From positions 1 to 33,185 of the forward strand of contig CAYVKE010000021.1 in the NCBI GenBank assembly GCA_964451935.1: 33,185 nucleotides of DNA, read 5' to 3'. The DNA comes from CALFXN01 sp964451935 (GTDB taxonomy: Bacteria; Synergistota; Synergistia; Synergistales; Aminobacteriaceae). Made by a program: the position numbers and the translations under genes. This document shows, one piece after another, positions 7,881 through 15,905 of this stretch. Below the pieces are notes generated by a model, which worked only from the letters and a program-made list of their open reading frames with translations, had not been told where the DNA came from and ran no database searches. Every line of letters begins with the position of its first letter. The first letter of the stretch is position 1.

Positions 7881-8761
7881 GAGATTGCCTCCCCCGAGGA
7901 ATGGGAGCGCAGCGTCTCCTGTTCGAGCGCTTCAAGTTCCCGGAGCGCCATTTCCACGCGCTGTCTGTTCAGGACGTCCTTCCCCCGAAAGGAGCCGTTC
8001 TCGAGAAAGGAGACGCCGTGCCCCGGAATCGTCTTCGCGATGACGGCGCCCGGAGCGTCGGACGAATCGATCTCCGCGAGGGCTTGCTGGAGGCTTTGCG
8101 GACTGTGCCCGTCGGCGTGGGCGACGCGCCATCCGAAGGCGCGCAGCTTTTCGTCCAGAGGCTCGAGTCCCATGATGTCTTCCGTCTTCCCCTCCATCTG
8201 CACATGATTTCGGTCGATCACGAGAAGGATCCGCGAAAGGCGGAAATGGCCCGCGGCCATCGCGGCCTCCCACATGGCCCCCTCCTGCATTTCGCCGTCG
8301 CCGGCGAGGCAGGCGACGCGATACGGCGAACCGCTCATGCGGCCCGCGAGCGCCATTCCGACCGCGATGCCGAGTCCCATGCCGAGCGAACCGGACGAGG
8401 CGTCGACGCCGGGGGTTCTGTTCGCCGCGGGGTGCCCCTGAAGCATTGCGCCGAGGCGGCGATAGCTCCACAGCTCTTCCCGCCGGAAAAAACCGCGGTC
8501 GGCGAGCGTCGCGTACAGGGCCGGGCACCCGTGCCCCTTGCTCAGGACGAAACGGTCGCGGGTCGGGGACGATTCGTCTTCGGGCGAAACCCGAAGGACC
8601 CGCCAGTAGAGCCAGGTCAGGATATCCACGATCGAAAGCGATGACACCAGGTGTCCGGAACGCGCGACCCCGATCATCCGGACGACGTCCTTGCGAATGT
8701 TGATGGCCCGTTGTTCGAGGTGCAAAAGATCAGATTCGGGAATGCGACATATTTCCGTCAC
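7877..8761 (-). CDS. Transketolase, N-terminal subunit
   Basis: The thiamine-diphosphate-binding half of a split transketolase, about 294 residues. SKGHGCPALYATLA and the cofactor motif GDGEMQEGAMWEAA...VIDRN (GDG with downstream Asn) are clear, and ASSGSLGMGLG is the diphosphate-side loop. An upstream GTG at 8770 is possible, but GTG at 8761 has GGAG 8 nt before it and is preferred. The reading frame overlaps the end of csaB by about 32 nt, so the genes are probably coupled. No functional link to wall metabolism is obvious, and its position may simply reflect the long transcript. Confidence 0.92.
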   Translation of the reverse strand: MTEICRIPESDLLHLEQRAINIRKDVVRMIGVARSGHLVSSLSIVDILTWLYWRVLRVSPEDESSPTRDRFVLSKGHGCPALYATLADRGFFRREELWSYRRLGAMLQGHPAANRTPGVDASSGSLGMGLGIAVGMALAGRMSGSPYRVACLAGDGEMQEGAMWEAAMAAGHFRLSRILLVIDRNHVQMEGKTEDIMGLEPLDEKLRAFGWRVAHADGHSPQSLQQALAEIDSSDAPGAVIAKTIPGHGVSFLENGSFRGKDVLNRQRVEMALRELEALEQETLRSHSSGEAIS

Positions 8762-9752
8762 GTAGACCACTCCAGACTCTCAAAAATACCGAACGGACTT
8801 CTCCGCCGAGTTCGCGCGCCGTTCGTTCCGGCCGCCGCCCGCCGGTCCGCGTTTCGGGAAAACACGGCATCCCAATATCCTGCGCGAAACCGGCGACCTT
8901 TGGGTCGTACGGAACCGCCGTACACGAAACGCCGAAAAGCGCCGAAAGGACGCAGAAATGGAGCCGCATCCCGAACGAAGCGGCGGCGTCGCTCCACAAC
9001 CGCCGGGCGTCCCGCAGGCCGACCGGCCTGCGGATCTCGGCGCAGGGAAGCGTTCCGCCGTCGCTGAGCGAGCGGAGCAAGATCTCGTCCGCGTCGGACA
9101 TCGCCACGCCGACAAGAGGAATTCCCGCTTCCTCCGAAAGCCGCCCGGCCTCCGCGGCGGCGCGGACCGTCAGATCTCCCGGCCAGGGGCGCAGATTGAC
9201 GAGAAGAACTCCGCCCCGTTTCCCGCTCCCGGTCTCTTCGGAAGCAAGCGAAAAGACGGCGTCGGGCGTCAGGGTTCCCGAAAGTCCCCAGCTTTTGAGA
9301 ATCTCGAGCGACCGCCCGTCGCGGACGCCCCGGAACAACATCCGCCGAACGGCGCTCCGGGAAAGAGCCTCCCCCGTCTTCGTCCGAAACGGGCCGAAAG
9401 ACTGTCCGAAGGACCACGGCGCACATCCCGCCATTCGGGCCAGATGCGCAACGGACGCATAATAGACGGCGGAACGGACGCTCGTCGCATCCTGAAAGAG
9501 TCCTCCGCCGCCGTAGAGCAGCGTCTCCGAACATCGCAGCGTCGCCCAGAGCGAAGCCGGGCTCCACCGGTCCGCCGACTGAACGGAACACAACGATCGT
9601 GTTTCCTCCGGTTTTGCGGAGAAAACGATCACGTGGTCTTCGGGAACTCCCGCTTCCCGCAAAAGGCCGAGAAACGCCTCAAGAAGAAGATCGTCCCCGA
9701 GGTTCCCGAAACCGTAATATCCGAGAAGCGCGACGTCGAACCGGCGGCTCAC
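8730..9752 (-). CDS. csaB: Polysaccharide pyruvyl transferase CsaB
   Basis: About 340 residues. The family adds ketal-linked pyruvate from phosphoenolpyruvate to sugars of a secondary wall polymer. In several bacteria this modification is what SLH domains bind. Family features include the N-terminal LGYYGFGNLGDDLLLEAF, LLYGGGGLFQD, the GQSFGP segment, and the C-terminal GMRLHFCVLSALFGV with VPYDPKV. The GTG start at 9752 overlaps the DUF5693 stop as GTGA. The SLH porin at 30427-31953 provides a likely user of the modified polymer. No signal peptide is seen, as expected for a cytoplasmic enzyme. Confidence 0.92.
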   Translation of the reverse strand: MSRRFDVALLGYYGFGNLGDDLLLEAFLGLLREAGVPEDHVIVFSAKPEETRSLCSVQSADRWSPASLWATLRCSETLLYGGGGLFQDATSVRSAVYYASVAHLARMAGCAPWSFGQSFGPFRTKTGEALSRSAVRRMLFRGVRDGRSLEILKSWGLSGTLTPDAVFSLASEETGSGKRGGVLLVNLRPWPGDLTVRAAAEAGRLSEEAGIPLVGVAMSDADEILLRSLSDGGTLPCAEIRRPVGLRDARRLWSDAAASFGMRLHFCVLSALFGVSCTAVPYDPKVAGFAQDIGMPCFPETRTGGRRPERTARELGGEVRSVFLRVWSGLRDGNMSHSRI

Positions 9753-11808
9753 CCCATGAGCGCCCCGCGGAATCTCGTCCAGAGAGGGATCACGACGAGA
9801 CGGCAGAGGAACAGGATCGCGACGCCCATCAGGACGCCGGACCACCAACCGTTGAACTCCCGGAAAAGGATGAACGACATCGGGGTATGAAAGTGGCAGA
9901 AACTGTTCACGACCGACGAAAACGCAAGCGTCACCGCAAGCCTGAGGATCTCCCGGTACCGTCGCCAGAGCTGGTCCTTCATGCACAGGCTGAACAGGAA
10001 AAGCGCGGGATAGCCGACGAAAAGCTCCTTGTTTCTCGGGCGGGCGACCAGGAAGCGTTCCAACGCGTCGCGGAGATGCACTTCGAAATCGGGAACGAAC
10101 TGTACGTTGTCGCTCCGGAAGACCATGATCGCGGCTCCGAGAAGGAGCATTCCCAAAAGCATCAGCTCTCCCCAGACGGGGGGACGTTCGATGATCTGGC
10201 CGAGCGACTCGGGATGAACCCGTTTTTTCAGGTCGTACAGCAGGACGATCAGCAGGGGCAAAAGCAACGTCAGTTTGACGCCCGAGAAGCTCCGCAGCCG
10301 GAGCATATACGTCGGTTCGCTGAAAAGCGCCGCAACCGCCAGCCCTCCCACGACGGCGAAAAGAAATCCCTTCAGGGATCCGAGCATGACGCCCTTGACA
10401 AAGTGCTTTTTGATGTACGGATACAGCACCAGCACCGGAACGCTCGATATGATGATGAGCCCGTACTTGAGCTGTTCCGCCNNNNNNNNNNCAGCGAGGC
10501 CTCCGCGGCGACCAGTCCCGCAGTGAGCGCGCCGAGCAGCCGGGCGACGAAGGAGATGTTCCACGAGAGGAGCGCGGTAAGGAGCGCCGCCCCTCCCAGA
10601 AGGAGCAAGACGGGCGAGGAAACGGACCGGTTCCCGGTCGTCGCTTCGTCCGTTCTCCAGCGGGTCCAAAGCCGGAATGCCGCCGCCGCGAACGCGAAGG
10701 AACACGCGATCGAGGCAAGAAGCCCGTTTCTCCAGGGTCGGACGGGTTCGGGCCACCCGTTAGGGCCGAGCACCCTCACGGAGCGTTCCGAGAGGGAATC
10801 CGAAAGGCTTTTCAGCTCGCGCGCGAACGTATCGAGCACCGACGGAGAATAGTTCATCGCCGACGGCCTGAAGACGAGGAGACGGACGGAACGTTCCTTG
10901 ACGGCGCGAACCATGCGCTCCTCGAGCACCCGTCGCCCGATGTTCCGGGACAGGATCTCCTCGTGCGTCACGCTGTGCAACGGAAGCAGCGATGGGTACG
11001 CCGACCACGAGAGCTGCGGCGCGCCTATCTGGCGGGAGAATTCGACCATCGCCAGCGTCGTCCCCGACTGTTTGACGAGTTCGCCCAGCGCTTTGAAATC
11101 GGGATAGCCTACCGCGACCTCGCCCGTCGGCGAGAGGCACCGGATATTCGGATACTCCCGCAACACTCCGGAAAGCGAGCTGACGACGCCCGCGCCGTCC
11201 GACGGAGGCGCGGGACAGACGCGGTAGAGAACGGGAACATTGAGTTCCTTCGCAAACTCCAGACCTTCGTAGTCCGGAAGGACGCCCGACAGGAAAAGCT
11301 GGTCCCAGCTTCTCGAAAGCAACCCGCATACGCCTCCCGGAACCGGGGAAACGACCGTTCCCGGGAAACGGGACGCCAGAAACGCCATGGCTTTCTGCGA
11401 ATAGGCCTTCCCCTTGTCGATAAAGACAGCCGGACCGTTTTCGGGACGGGCGGTTGCAGCCGGCGTTTTCAGGCCTTTCCGGATCTCAGGCGAAAGGGAG
11501 GAAGATGGGCCGAAAAGGAGCGGCGCCGCGCCCGTCGAGAGTTCCTGCCCCGTCTTCTCGGACACCATCAGTCCCGATACGCCGCTTTTCCTGAGGAGAT
11601 CGAATACCTCTCCCCGCGACCTTCCGCTCATCGCCGAAAGACCGACGACGTCCGAATAGTCCGCGACGATGGCGACATCGCGGTATTCCGTCTCCGCTCT
11701 CCATCGCGGCCAGAGGGCGACGACGGAAAAGAGGAAGGCAACTCCCAGCAACACGCCCGTTCCGCTGAAAGATAACCGGGAACGCACCTCGCGAATCACA
11801 GCTTTCAT
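9749..11808 (-). CDS. DUF5693 family membrane protein, interrupted by an assembly gap
   Basis: One gene read as two pieces because 10 N lie at 10482-10491. The N-terminal piece (11808-10492, about 438 residues) has a membrane anchor and a large soluble region beginning DYSDVVGLSAMSGRSRGEVF, then further membrane helices. The C-terminal piece (10481-9749, about 243 residues) is almost all membrane helices and ends RFRGALMG. The two pieces lie in different frames across the gap, so the true gap is not exactly 10 nt. The total fits the usual DUF5693 size of about 650-700 residues. The ATG at 11808 overlaps the maf stop (ATGA) and has GGAGGG 7 nt upstream. The function is unknown. Constant proximity to csaB suggests a role with the wall polymer (inference). 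Confidence 0.82.
10482..10491. other. Assembly gap (10 N)
   Basis: Ten consecutive N inside the DUF5693 gene. The coding frames on either side differ, so this is a placeholder of unknown true length and not a counted gap. It should not be read as a natural frameshift. Confidence 0.95.
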
Positions 11809-12404
11809 GAACCAACCCTCCATTGACTGACAACCGGAATGCCGAGTTCTTCGAGAAGCGAACTGACTCGGGACAGGGGAAGTCCCACGATATTGAAGTA
11901 GCATCCCCGTATGGATTCGACGAGAAGCGCGCCCCATCCCTGGATCGCATAGGCCCCGGCCTTGTCGAGCCCCTCTCCGCTATCGACGTACGCGCGGAGG
12001 TCCGTTTCGCCCAGACGCCGGAACGTAACCTCCGACGTGACGACCGCGTCCGCGATGCGGCCGTTCCAGAAGACGGCGACGCCGGAATGGACGCGATGCG
12101 TCCTTCCGTTCAGAAGCGAGATCATCCGGAAGGACTCCTCGCGGTTCGCCGGCTTTCCCATGAGCATCCCGTCGAGATCCACGACCGTATCGGCGGCCAG
12201 GACGAGCGTATCCGACGGCGCATTCGCGGCGACCGACGCGCCCTTAATGCGGGCCAGACGCCCGCACAAAACCCGAGGAGACTCGCCCGGCAGGGGATCT
12301 TCCGGGACATCCGGAACGCGGACCTCGAAGACCCATCCGAGCGACTCGAGAAGCTCCCGACGCCTCGGACTGCCCGAGGCGAGAATCATCACCGGGAAAG
12401 CCAT
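11805..12404 (-). CDS. maf: Maf family nucleotide pyrophosphatase
   Basis: About 199 residues, the normal Maf length. It hydrolyses non-canonical nucleoside triphosphates, and in the YhdE-type subfamily dTTP and UTP, to monophosphates in the cytosol. The start carries ILASGSPRRRELLE, LAADTVVDLDG holds the catalytic Asp, and LNGRTHRVHSGVAVF and KAGAYAIQGWGALLVESIRGCYFNIVGLP follow (two conserved blocks). The long upstream extension of the frame does not resemble Maf and is excluded. ATG at 12404 overlaps the DUF4321 gene by 16 nt, and an ATG at 12389 is a shorter alternative. Confidence 0.95.
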   Translation of the reverse strand: MAFPVMILASGSPRRRELLESLGWVFEVRVPDVPEDPLPGESPRVLCGRLARIKGASVAANAPSDTLVLAADTVVDLDGMLMGKPANREESFRMISLLNGRTHRVHSGVAVFWNGRIADAVVTSEVTFRRLGETDLRAYVDSGEGLDKAGAYAIQGWGALLVESIRGCYFNIVGLPLSRVSSLLEELGIPVVSQWRVGS

Positions 12405-12628
12405 AAGCCCGCCGCCGCGCCGACGATCGTTCCCGGATTGCATCGGAAGCTGAATTTCAGACCGAAAGAGAAAAGACCGAGGTCGACATCCTGAATATTG
12501 AATCCCACCGAGAGAATATCCCGGAAAAAGGCCGAGGTCATTTGGAATCGCTGAAGGTACAGCCCGAGCACCGTTCCGATAAAGACGAAAAGAAGAACAT
12601 ACCACCATCGGGAACCGGAAGAAGCCAT
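12389..12628 (-). CDS. DUF4321 small membrane protein
   Basis: A 79-residue protein with one N-terminal membrane helix (about residues 9-26, VLLFVFIGTVLGLYL) and a hydrophobic C-terminal stretch (GTIVGAAAGLWL). Size, the FIGTVLGLYL motif and location next to maf fit DUF4321, a family found beside maf in Firmicutes and Synergistota. The function is unknown. It starts with ATG 6 nt upstream of the uppP stop boundary and overlaps maf at its end, so it is co-translated with both. Confidence 0.8.
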   Translation of the reverse strand: MASSGSRWWYVLLFVFIGTVLGLYLQRFQMTSAFFRDILSVGFNIQDVDLGLFSFGLKFSFRCNPGTIVGAAAGLWLSR

Positions 12629-12634
12629 CGCAGC

Positions 12635-13423
12635 CTACCCCGCGAGCGATGCGCCGAGAGCCAGAGCCCCGATGCACGCGCAATAGATCGAAAAAACCCG
12701 CAACTGCCCCCGGATGACGATGCGGCGCAGGAACCGGAGTGCGGCGTACCCCGTGAAAAAGGCCGCCAGGGCGCCCCACATCCAGCCCTGGGGCAGATCG
12801 CCGATCGAGAGTCCGTGACGCAGCTCAAGCAGGACCGCGCCCGCAATCGCCGGCAGTGAGAGAAGAAACGAAAACCGGAACGCTTCATCCCGTTCCAGTC
12901 CGCTCCGCAATCCGGCCGCAAGCGTCGCGCCGGAGCGGGAGATCCCCGGAAGCACGGCGATTCCCTGCGCAAGCCCCACGAACAACGCGTTTCGAAGGGA
13001 GACGCGCGCGTTCCGGGAACGCGACCTTTCCGCCGCCAGCAAAAGAGCGGCCGTCACAAGGAGGCCTCCCCCGACGAGCGCGGGAGACGCCAGCGCGCGA
13101 ACGACCAACGGCTTCAAAGGGAGCCCGATCAATGCGGTCACGATCGTTCCGGCGACGACGGACCATCCGATGCGCCATCCGGGCGTCGAGCGGCCCTCCG
13201 GACGGACAAACCCGGAAATCCATTCTCCCGTGAAAACGCATATATCGCGCCGGAAAAACAGAAGCGTCGCCAACATCGTCGCGCCGTGAAGAATGACGTC
13301 GTAGGCCAGAGGGGCTTCCCTGAAGCCCAGAAGCATCTGAAGAAGCGCGAGATGGCCGGAACTGCTCACGGGAAGAAATTCCGTAATTCCCTGAAGCGCC
13401 CCGAGCGCGAGGGACTCGATCAT
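12635..13423 (-). CDS. uppP: Undecaprenyl-diphosphate phosphatase UppP (BacA)
   Basis: Integral membrane enzyme of 262 residues that dephosphorylates undecaprenyl diphosphate so the lipid carrier can be reused for peptidoglycan and other wall polymers. QGITEFLPVSSSGHL near the N-terminus and PGISRSGAT in the middle are the two catalytic blocks of the BacA family. Seven to eight hydrophobic helices are visible. The frame is open far upstream but ATG at 13423 overlaps the RNase J stop (ATGA), and MIESLALGALQG is the typical N-terminus. Activity would raise the carrier supply for the polymer modified by CsaB. Confidence 0.95.
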   Translation of the reverse strand: MIESLALGALQGITEFLPVSSSGHLALLQMLLGFREAPLAYDVILHGATMLATLLFFRRDICVFTGEWISGFVRPEGRSTPGWRIGWSVVAGTIVTALIGLPLKPLVVRALASPALVGGGLLVTAALLLAAERSRSRNARVSLRNALFVGLAQGIAVLPGISRSGATLAAGLRSGLERDEAFRFSFLLSLPAIAGAVLLELRHGLSIGDLPQGWMWGALAAFFTGYAALRFLRRIVIRGQLRVFSIYCACIGALALGASLAG

Positions 13424-15198
13424 CGGCGACGCCTGCCCTTTGCGGGCGACGCCTTCTGCGGGAACGACGGCTGCTCGCCGGCGGCCGAGATCAGCGTCAT
13501 GATCGCCGGGCGGGATTTGCTGTACCGCCGGACGACATCGCGAACGCGCGTCCGGATCTTCTGACACAATCCTTCCGTCTCCAGGGATCCGAGCCCGCGC
13601 ATCTCGGCGATGCCCTGCCGCACTGCCGCCACGATCTCCGAACGCAGCGTTTCGGCGTCTTCCATGTGCAGGAATCCCTGGCTCTCCACGACGGGATCCG
13701 CCGCGAGCATCCCCGAAGAATCCAGAGTCGCCGAAAGAGCGATGACGCCGTCTTCCGCAAGTTCGCGCCGCTCCTTCAGGATGCTGCCCTCGAGTTCGCC
13801 GAACGCGATTCCGTCCACGAGGATCCCGCCCGCCTGGACGCGATCCTTGACCTGCGCCTTCTTCTCCGTGATCGTGAGGACGTCGCCGATCTGCATGACG
13901 AACGTATTCCGCGCGGGGACCCCGACCTCTTCGGCAAGCTGGGCGTGCCGCACGAGATGACGGTATTCGCCGTGAATCGGGACGAAATATTTCGGTCGAA
14001 CGAGGTTGAGCATGAGCTTCAACTCTTCGCGCGACGCGTGTCCCGAGACGTGGATTTCGCTGTCGCTCTCGTACATCACCTCGCACCCGCGCGCGAACAG
14101 CCGGTTGATCGTATTGCTGACGAGCTTTTCGTTGCCGGGAATCGGCGTCGCGAAAACGGCCACGAGATCCCGCTCTCCGAGGGTGATCTGCCGATGCTCC
14201 CCCTTGCTCATGAGGACAAGCCCCGAAAAGGGCTCGCCCTGACTCCCGGTCGTCATGACGACGAGCTGGTTCGGAGCGATTTTCCCGATCTCATCCATCG
14301 GAACGAGCATCTTCTCGTCGATGTTCAGGTAGCCGAGTTCTCTCGCGAGTTCGACGTTTCCGACCATGCTCCGGCCGATAAAGGCGATTTTCCTGTTGAA
14401 CCGCGCGGCCACGTCGGCGACCTGCTGGACGCGGTGAAGGTTGCTCGCAAACGAGGACACGACGATCCGCCTGTTTCGGTGAAGGCGGAAAATTTTCTCG
14501 AGCGTCCCGCTGAGGACGTGTTCGGACAGGGTGAACCCCTTCCGTTCGACGTTCGTCGAATCGGACAACATGAGAAGCACCCCTTCGCGACCGACGTCGG
14601 CGAAGCCGCCGTAGTCGGTCAGACGGCCGTCGATCGGGGTCGGATCCAGCTTGAAGTCTCCCGTATGCACGATCGTCCCGAGCGGCGTCTTCACGGCAAG
14701 TCCGACGCCGTCGGGAATCGAGTGGCAGACCGCCATGAAGCGCACCGAGAACGAACCGAGCGCGATCGTCTCTCCCGCCTTGATCTCGGTCGCCTTCACC
14801 TTGTAGGTCGGAGCCGCCTCTTCGAGTTTATGGGCGATCATCGCAAGCGTCAGACGCGTCGCGAAGATCGGGATATCCAGCTTCGGCAGCACGAACGCGA
14901 GCGCGCCGGTATGGTCTTCGTGCCCGTGCGTGATGATCGCGCCGACGATGCGATGCTTGTTCTCCACAAGGTAGGAGATATCGGGAATGACGAAATCGAT
15001 GCCGAGCATCTCCTCGTCGGGGAATTTCAGTCCGGAATCGATGATGAGGATCTCTTCGCCATATTCGATGAGGTACATATTCTTGCCGATTTCGCCCAAG
15101 CCGCCGAGCGAGATGAATCGAAGGGAGTCCTGGCCGTTTTTCCTGTGAGAAGAAGTTCTTTTTCTTTCCCTGGCGCTTTCTGAATTACGCACGCACAC
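13420..15198 (-). CDS. rnj: Ribonuclease J
   Basis: Metallo-beta-lactamase ribonuclease with 5'-to-3' exonuclease and endonuclease activity, central to mRNA decay and rRNA maturation in bacteria lacking RNase E. HGHEDH (about residues 91-96) is the zinc motif. GGLGEIGKNMYLIEY, HSIPDGVG, HTGDFKLD, SDSTN, TTGSQGEP and VSGHAS are the other conserved blocks, followed by a C-terminal domain and a basic tail. The frame extends to a TTG at 15246, but that codon lies upstream of the predicted transcription start. GTG at 15198 (about 592 residues) has AAAGGA 4 nt upstream, and GTG at 15192 is an alternative. It is the first gene of the long minus-strand train. Confidence 0.95.
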   Translation of the reverse strand: MCVRNSESARERKRTSSHRKNGQDSLRFISLGGLGEIGKNMYLIEYGEEILIIDSGLKFPDEEMLGIDFVIPDISYLVENKHRIVGAIITHGHEDHTGALAFVLPKLDIPIFATRLTLAMIAHKLEEAAPTYKVKATEIKAGETIALGSFSVRFMAVCHSIPDGVGLAVKTPLGTIVHTGDFKLDPTPIDGRLTDYGGFADVGREGVLLMLSDSTNVERKGFTLSEHVLSGTLEKIFRLHRNRRIVVSSFASNLHRVQQVADVAARFNRKIAFIGRSMVGNVELARELGYLNIDEKMLVPMDEIGKIAPNQLVVMTTGSQGEPFSGLVLMSKGEHRQITLGERDLVAVFATPIPGNEKLVSNTINRLFARGCEVMYESDSEIHVSGHASREELKLMLNLVRPKYFVPIHGEYRHLVRHAQLAEEVGVPARNTFVMQIGDVLTITEKKAQVKDRVQAGGILVDGIAFGELEGSILKERRELAEDGVIALSATLDSSGMLAADPVVESQGFLHMEDAETLRSEIVAAVRQGIAEMRGLGSLETEGLCQKIRTRVRDVVRRYSKSRPAIMTLISAAGEQPSFPQKASPAKGRRRR

Positions 15199-15238
15199 AC
15201 CATCCTTTGGATTTCCATCCGTCTTTTCCGAGCGTTGA

Positions 15239-15265
15239 TTATACAACGGCCCGGCGCAACAACAA
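15239..15265 (-). promoter_or_regulatory. Promoter of the RNase J gene train
   Basis: On the minus strand a perfect TATAAT (15244-15239) lies 16 bp downstream of TTGTTG (a 3-of-6 match to TTGACA). The predicted transcript start near 15232 leaves a leader of about 35 nt before the GTG start at 15198. It is divergent from the greA promoter, with about 45 bp between the outer edges. Confidence 0.6.
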
Positions 15266-15310
15266 AAACTTCCGCTCCGCGCGCGCGAATCCGATTCACC
15301 AATGCCGATG

Positions 15311-15339
15311 TTGCCTCTGGAATGAATGTCTGTTAGAAT
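15311..15339 (+). promoter_or_regulatory. Promoter of greA
   Basis: TTGCCT at 15311-15316 and TAGAAT at 15334-15339 are separated by 17 bp, and the -10 box has a TGT extension just upstream. A start near 15346 gives a 5' leader of about 36 nt before the GTG at 15382. Confidence 0.7.
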
Positions 15340-15381
15340 TCCATATCACAATGCGAACAGCCCAGTAAGGGAGGCGGCATC

Positions 15382-15873
15382 GTGGCGCGAAACGGAACAG
15401 AGAATGATACCGTAATGACCAAGACAGGATACGAAAGGCTCACATCCGAACTGATTGAGCTTCGCAGCAACGGGCGGTCGGAGATTTCCCGCCAGCTCGA
15501 GGAAGCCCGTTCTTTCGGCGACGTCAGTGAAAACGCGGAATACGCCGCGGCGAAGGACGAGCAGGCAAAGCTCGAAAGCAGAATCCTGTGGCTCGAATCG
15601 CAGCTCAGCAAGGCGAAAATTCTCGATACGTCAAACATCGACGCCAGCAAGGTAACAGTCGGGACCACCGTTACGATCGAGGACATCACGAACAGACAGC
15701 TTTTCGTATACACCATGGTCGGATCCGAAGAAGCGGACCCCAAGAACAAGAAGGTCTCCATACACAGCCCCGTCGGCCAGTCCGTCAACGGCAAGGCTGT
15801 CGGAGACGAGGTCCAGGTCAAGGTCCCGCGCGGAGTCCGATACCTTCGAATTCTCGATATCACCGTTCTCTAG
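15382..15873 (+). CDS. greA: Transcription elongation factor GreA
   Basis: A 163-residue Gre factor that enters the RNA polymerase secondary channel and stimulates cleavage of backtracked RNA. The N-terminal coiled coil (about residues 12-85) includes TKTGYERLTSELIELRS and the tip motif EARSFGDVSENAEYAAAKDEQ, with the acidic residues needed for cleavage. The C-terminal FKBP-like domain includes ISPVG-like IHSPVGQSVNGKAVGDEV. The start is GTG with AAGGGAGG 7 nt upstream, and TKTGYERL could be reached from an internal ATG at residue 12. It is one of only two plus-strand protein genes in the window and has no clear intrinsic terminator before the convergent neighbour. Confidence 0.96.
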   Translation: MARNGTENDTVMTKTGYERLTSELIELRSNGRSEISRQLEEARSFGDVSENAEYAAAKDEQAKLESRILWLESQLSKAKILDTSNIDASKVTVGTTVTIEDITNRQLFVYTMVGSEEADPKNKKVSIHSPVGQSVNGKAVGDEVQVKVPRGVRYLRILDITVL

Positions 15874-15905
15874 CGGTTTCGGCGCCGAAGGTCGCGCCCC
15901 CTTTC

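Noticed and set aside
8730..10718. A 662-codon frame joining csaB to sequence across the N gap
   Set aside because: The frame passes through unknown bases, and its upstream part is out of frame with the DUF5693 protein. Only the part from 9752 downward is CsaB.
9749..11808. Natural frameshift or pseudogene in the DUF5693 gene
   Set aside because: The frame change coincides exactly with the 10 N, so an assembly gap explains it.
15874..15905. Palindromic TTCGGCGCCGAA after greA as a terminator
   Set aside because: The loop would be too short and no T-run follows. Termination here may use Rho or convergent transcription.
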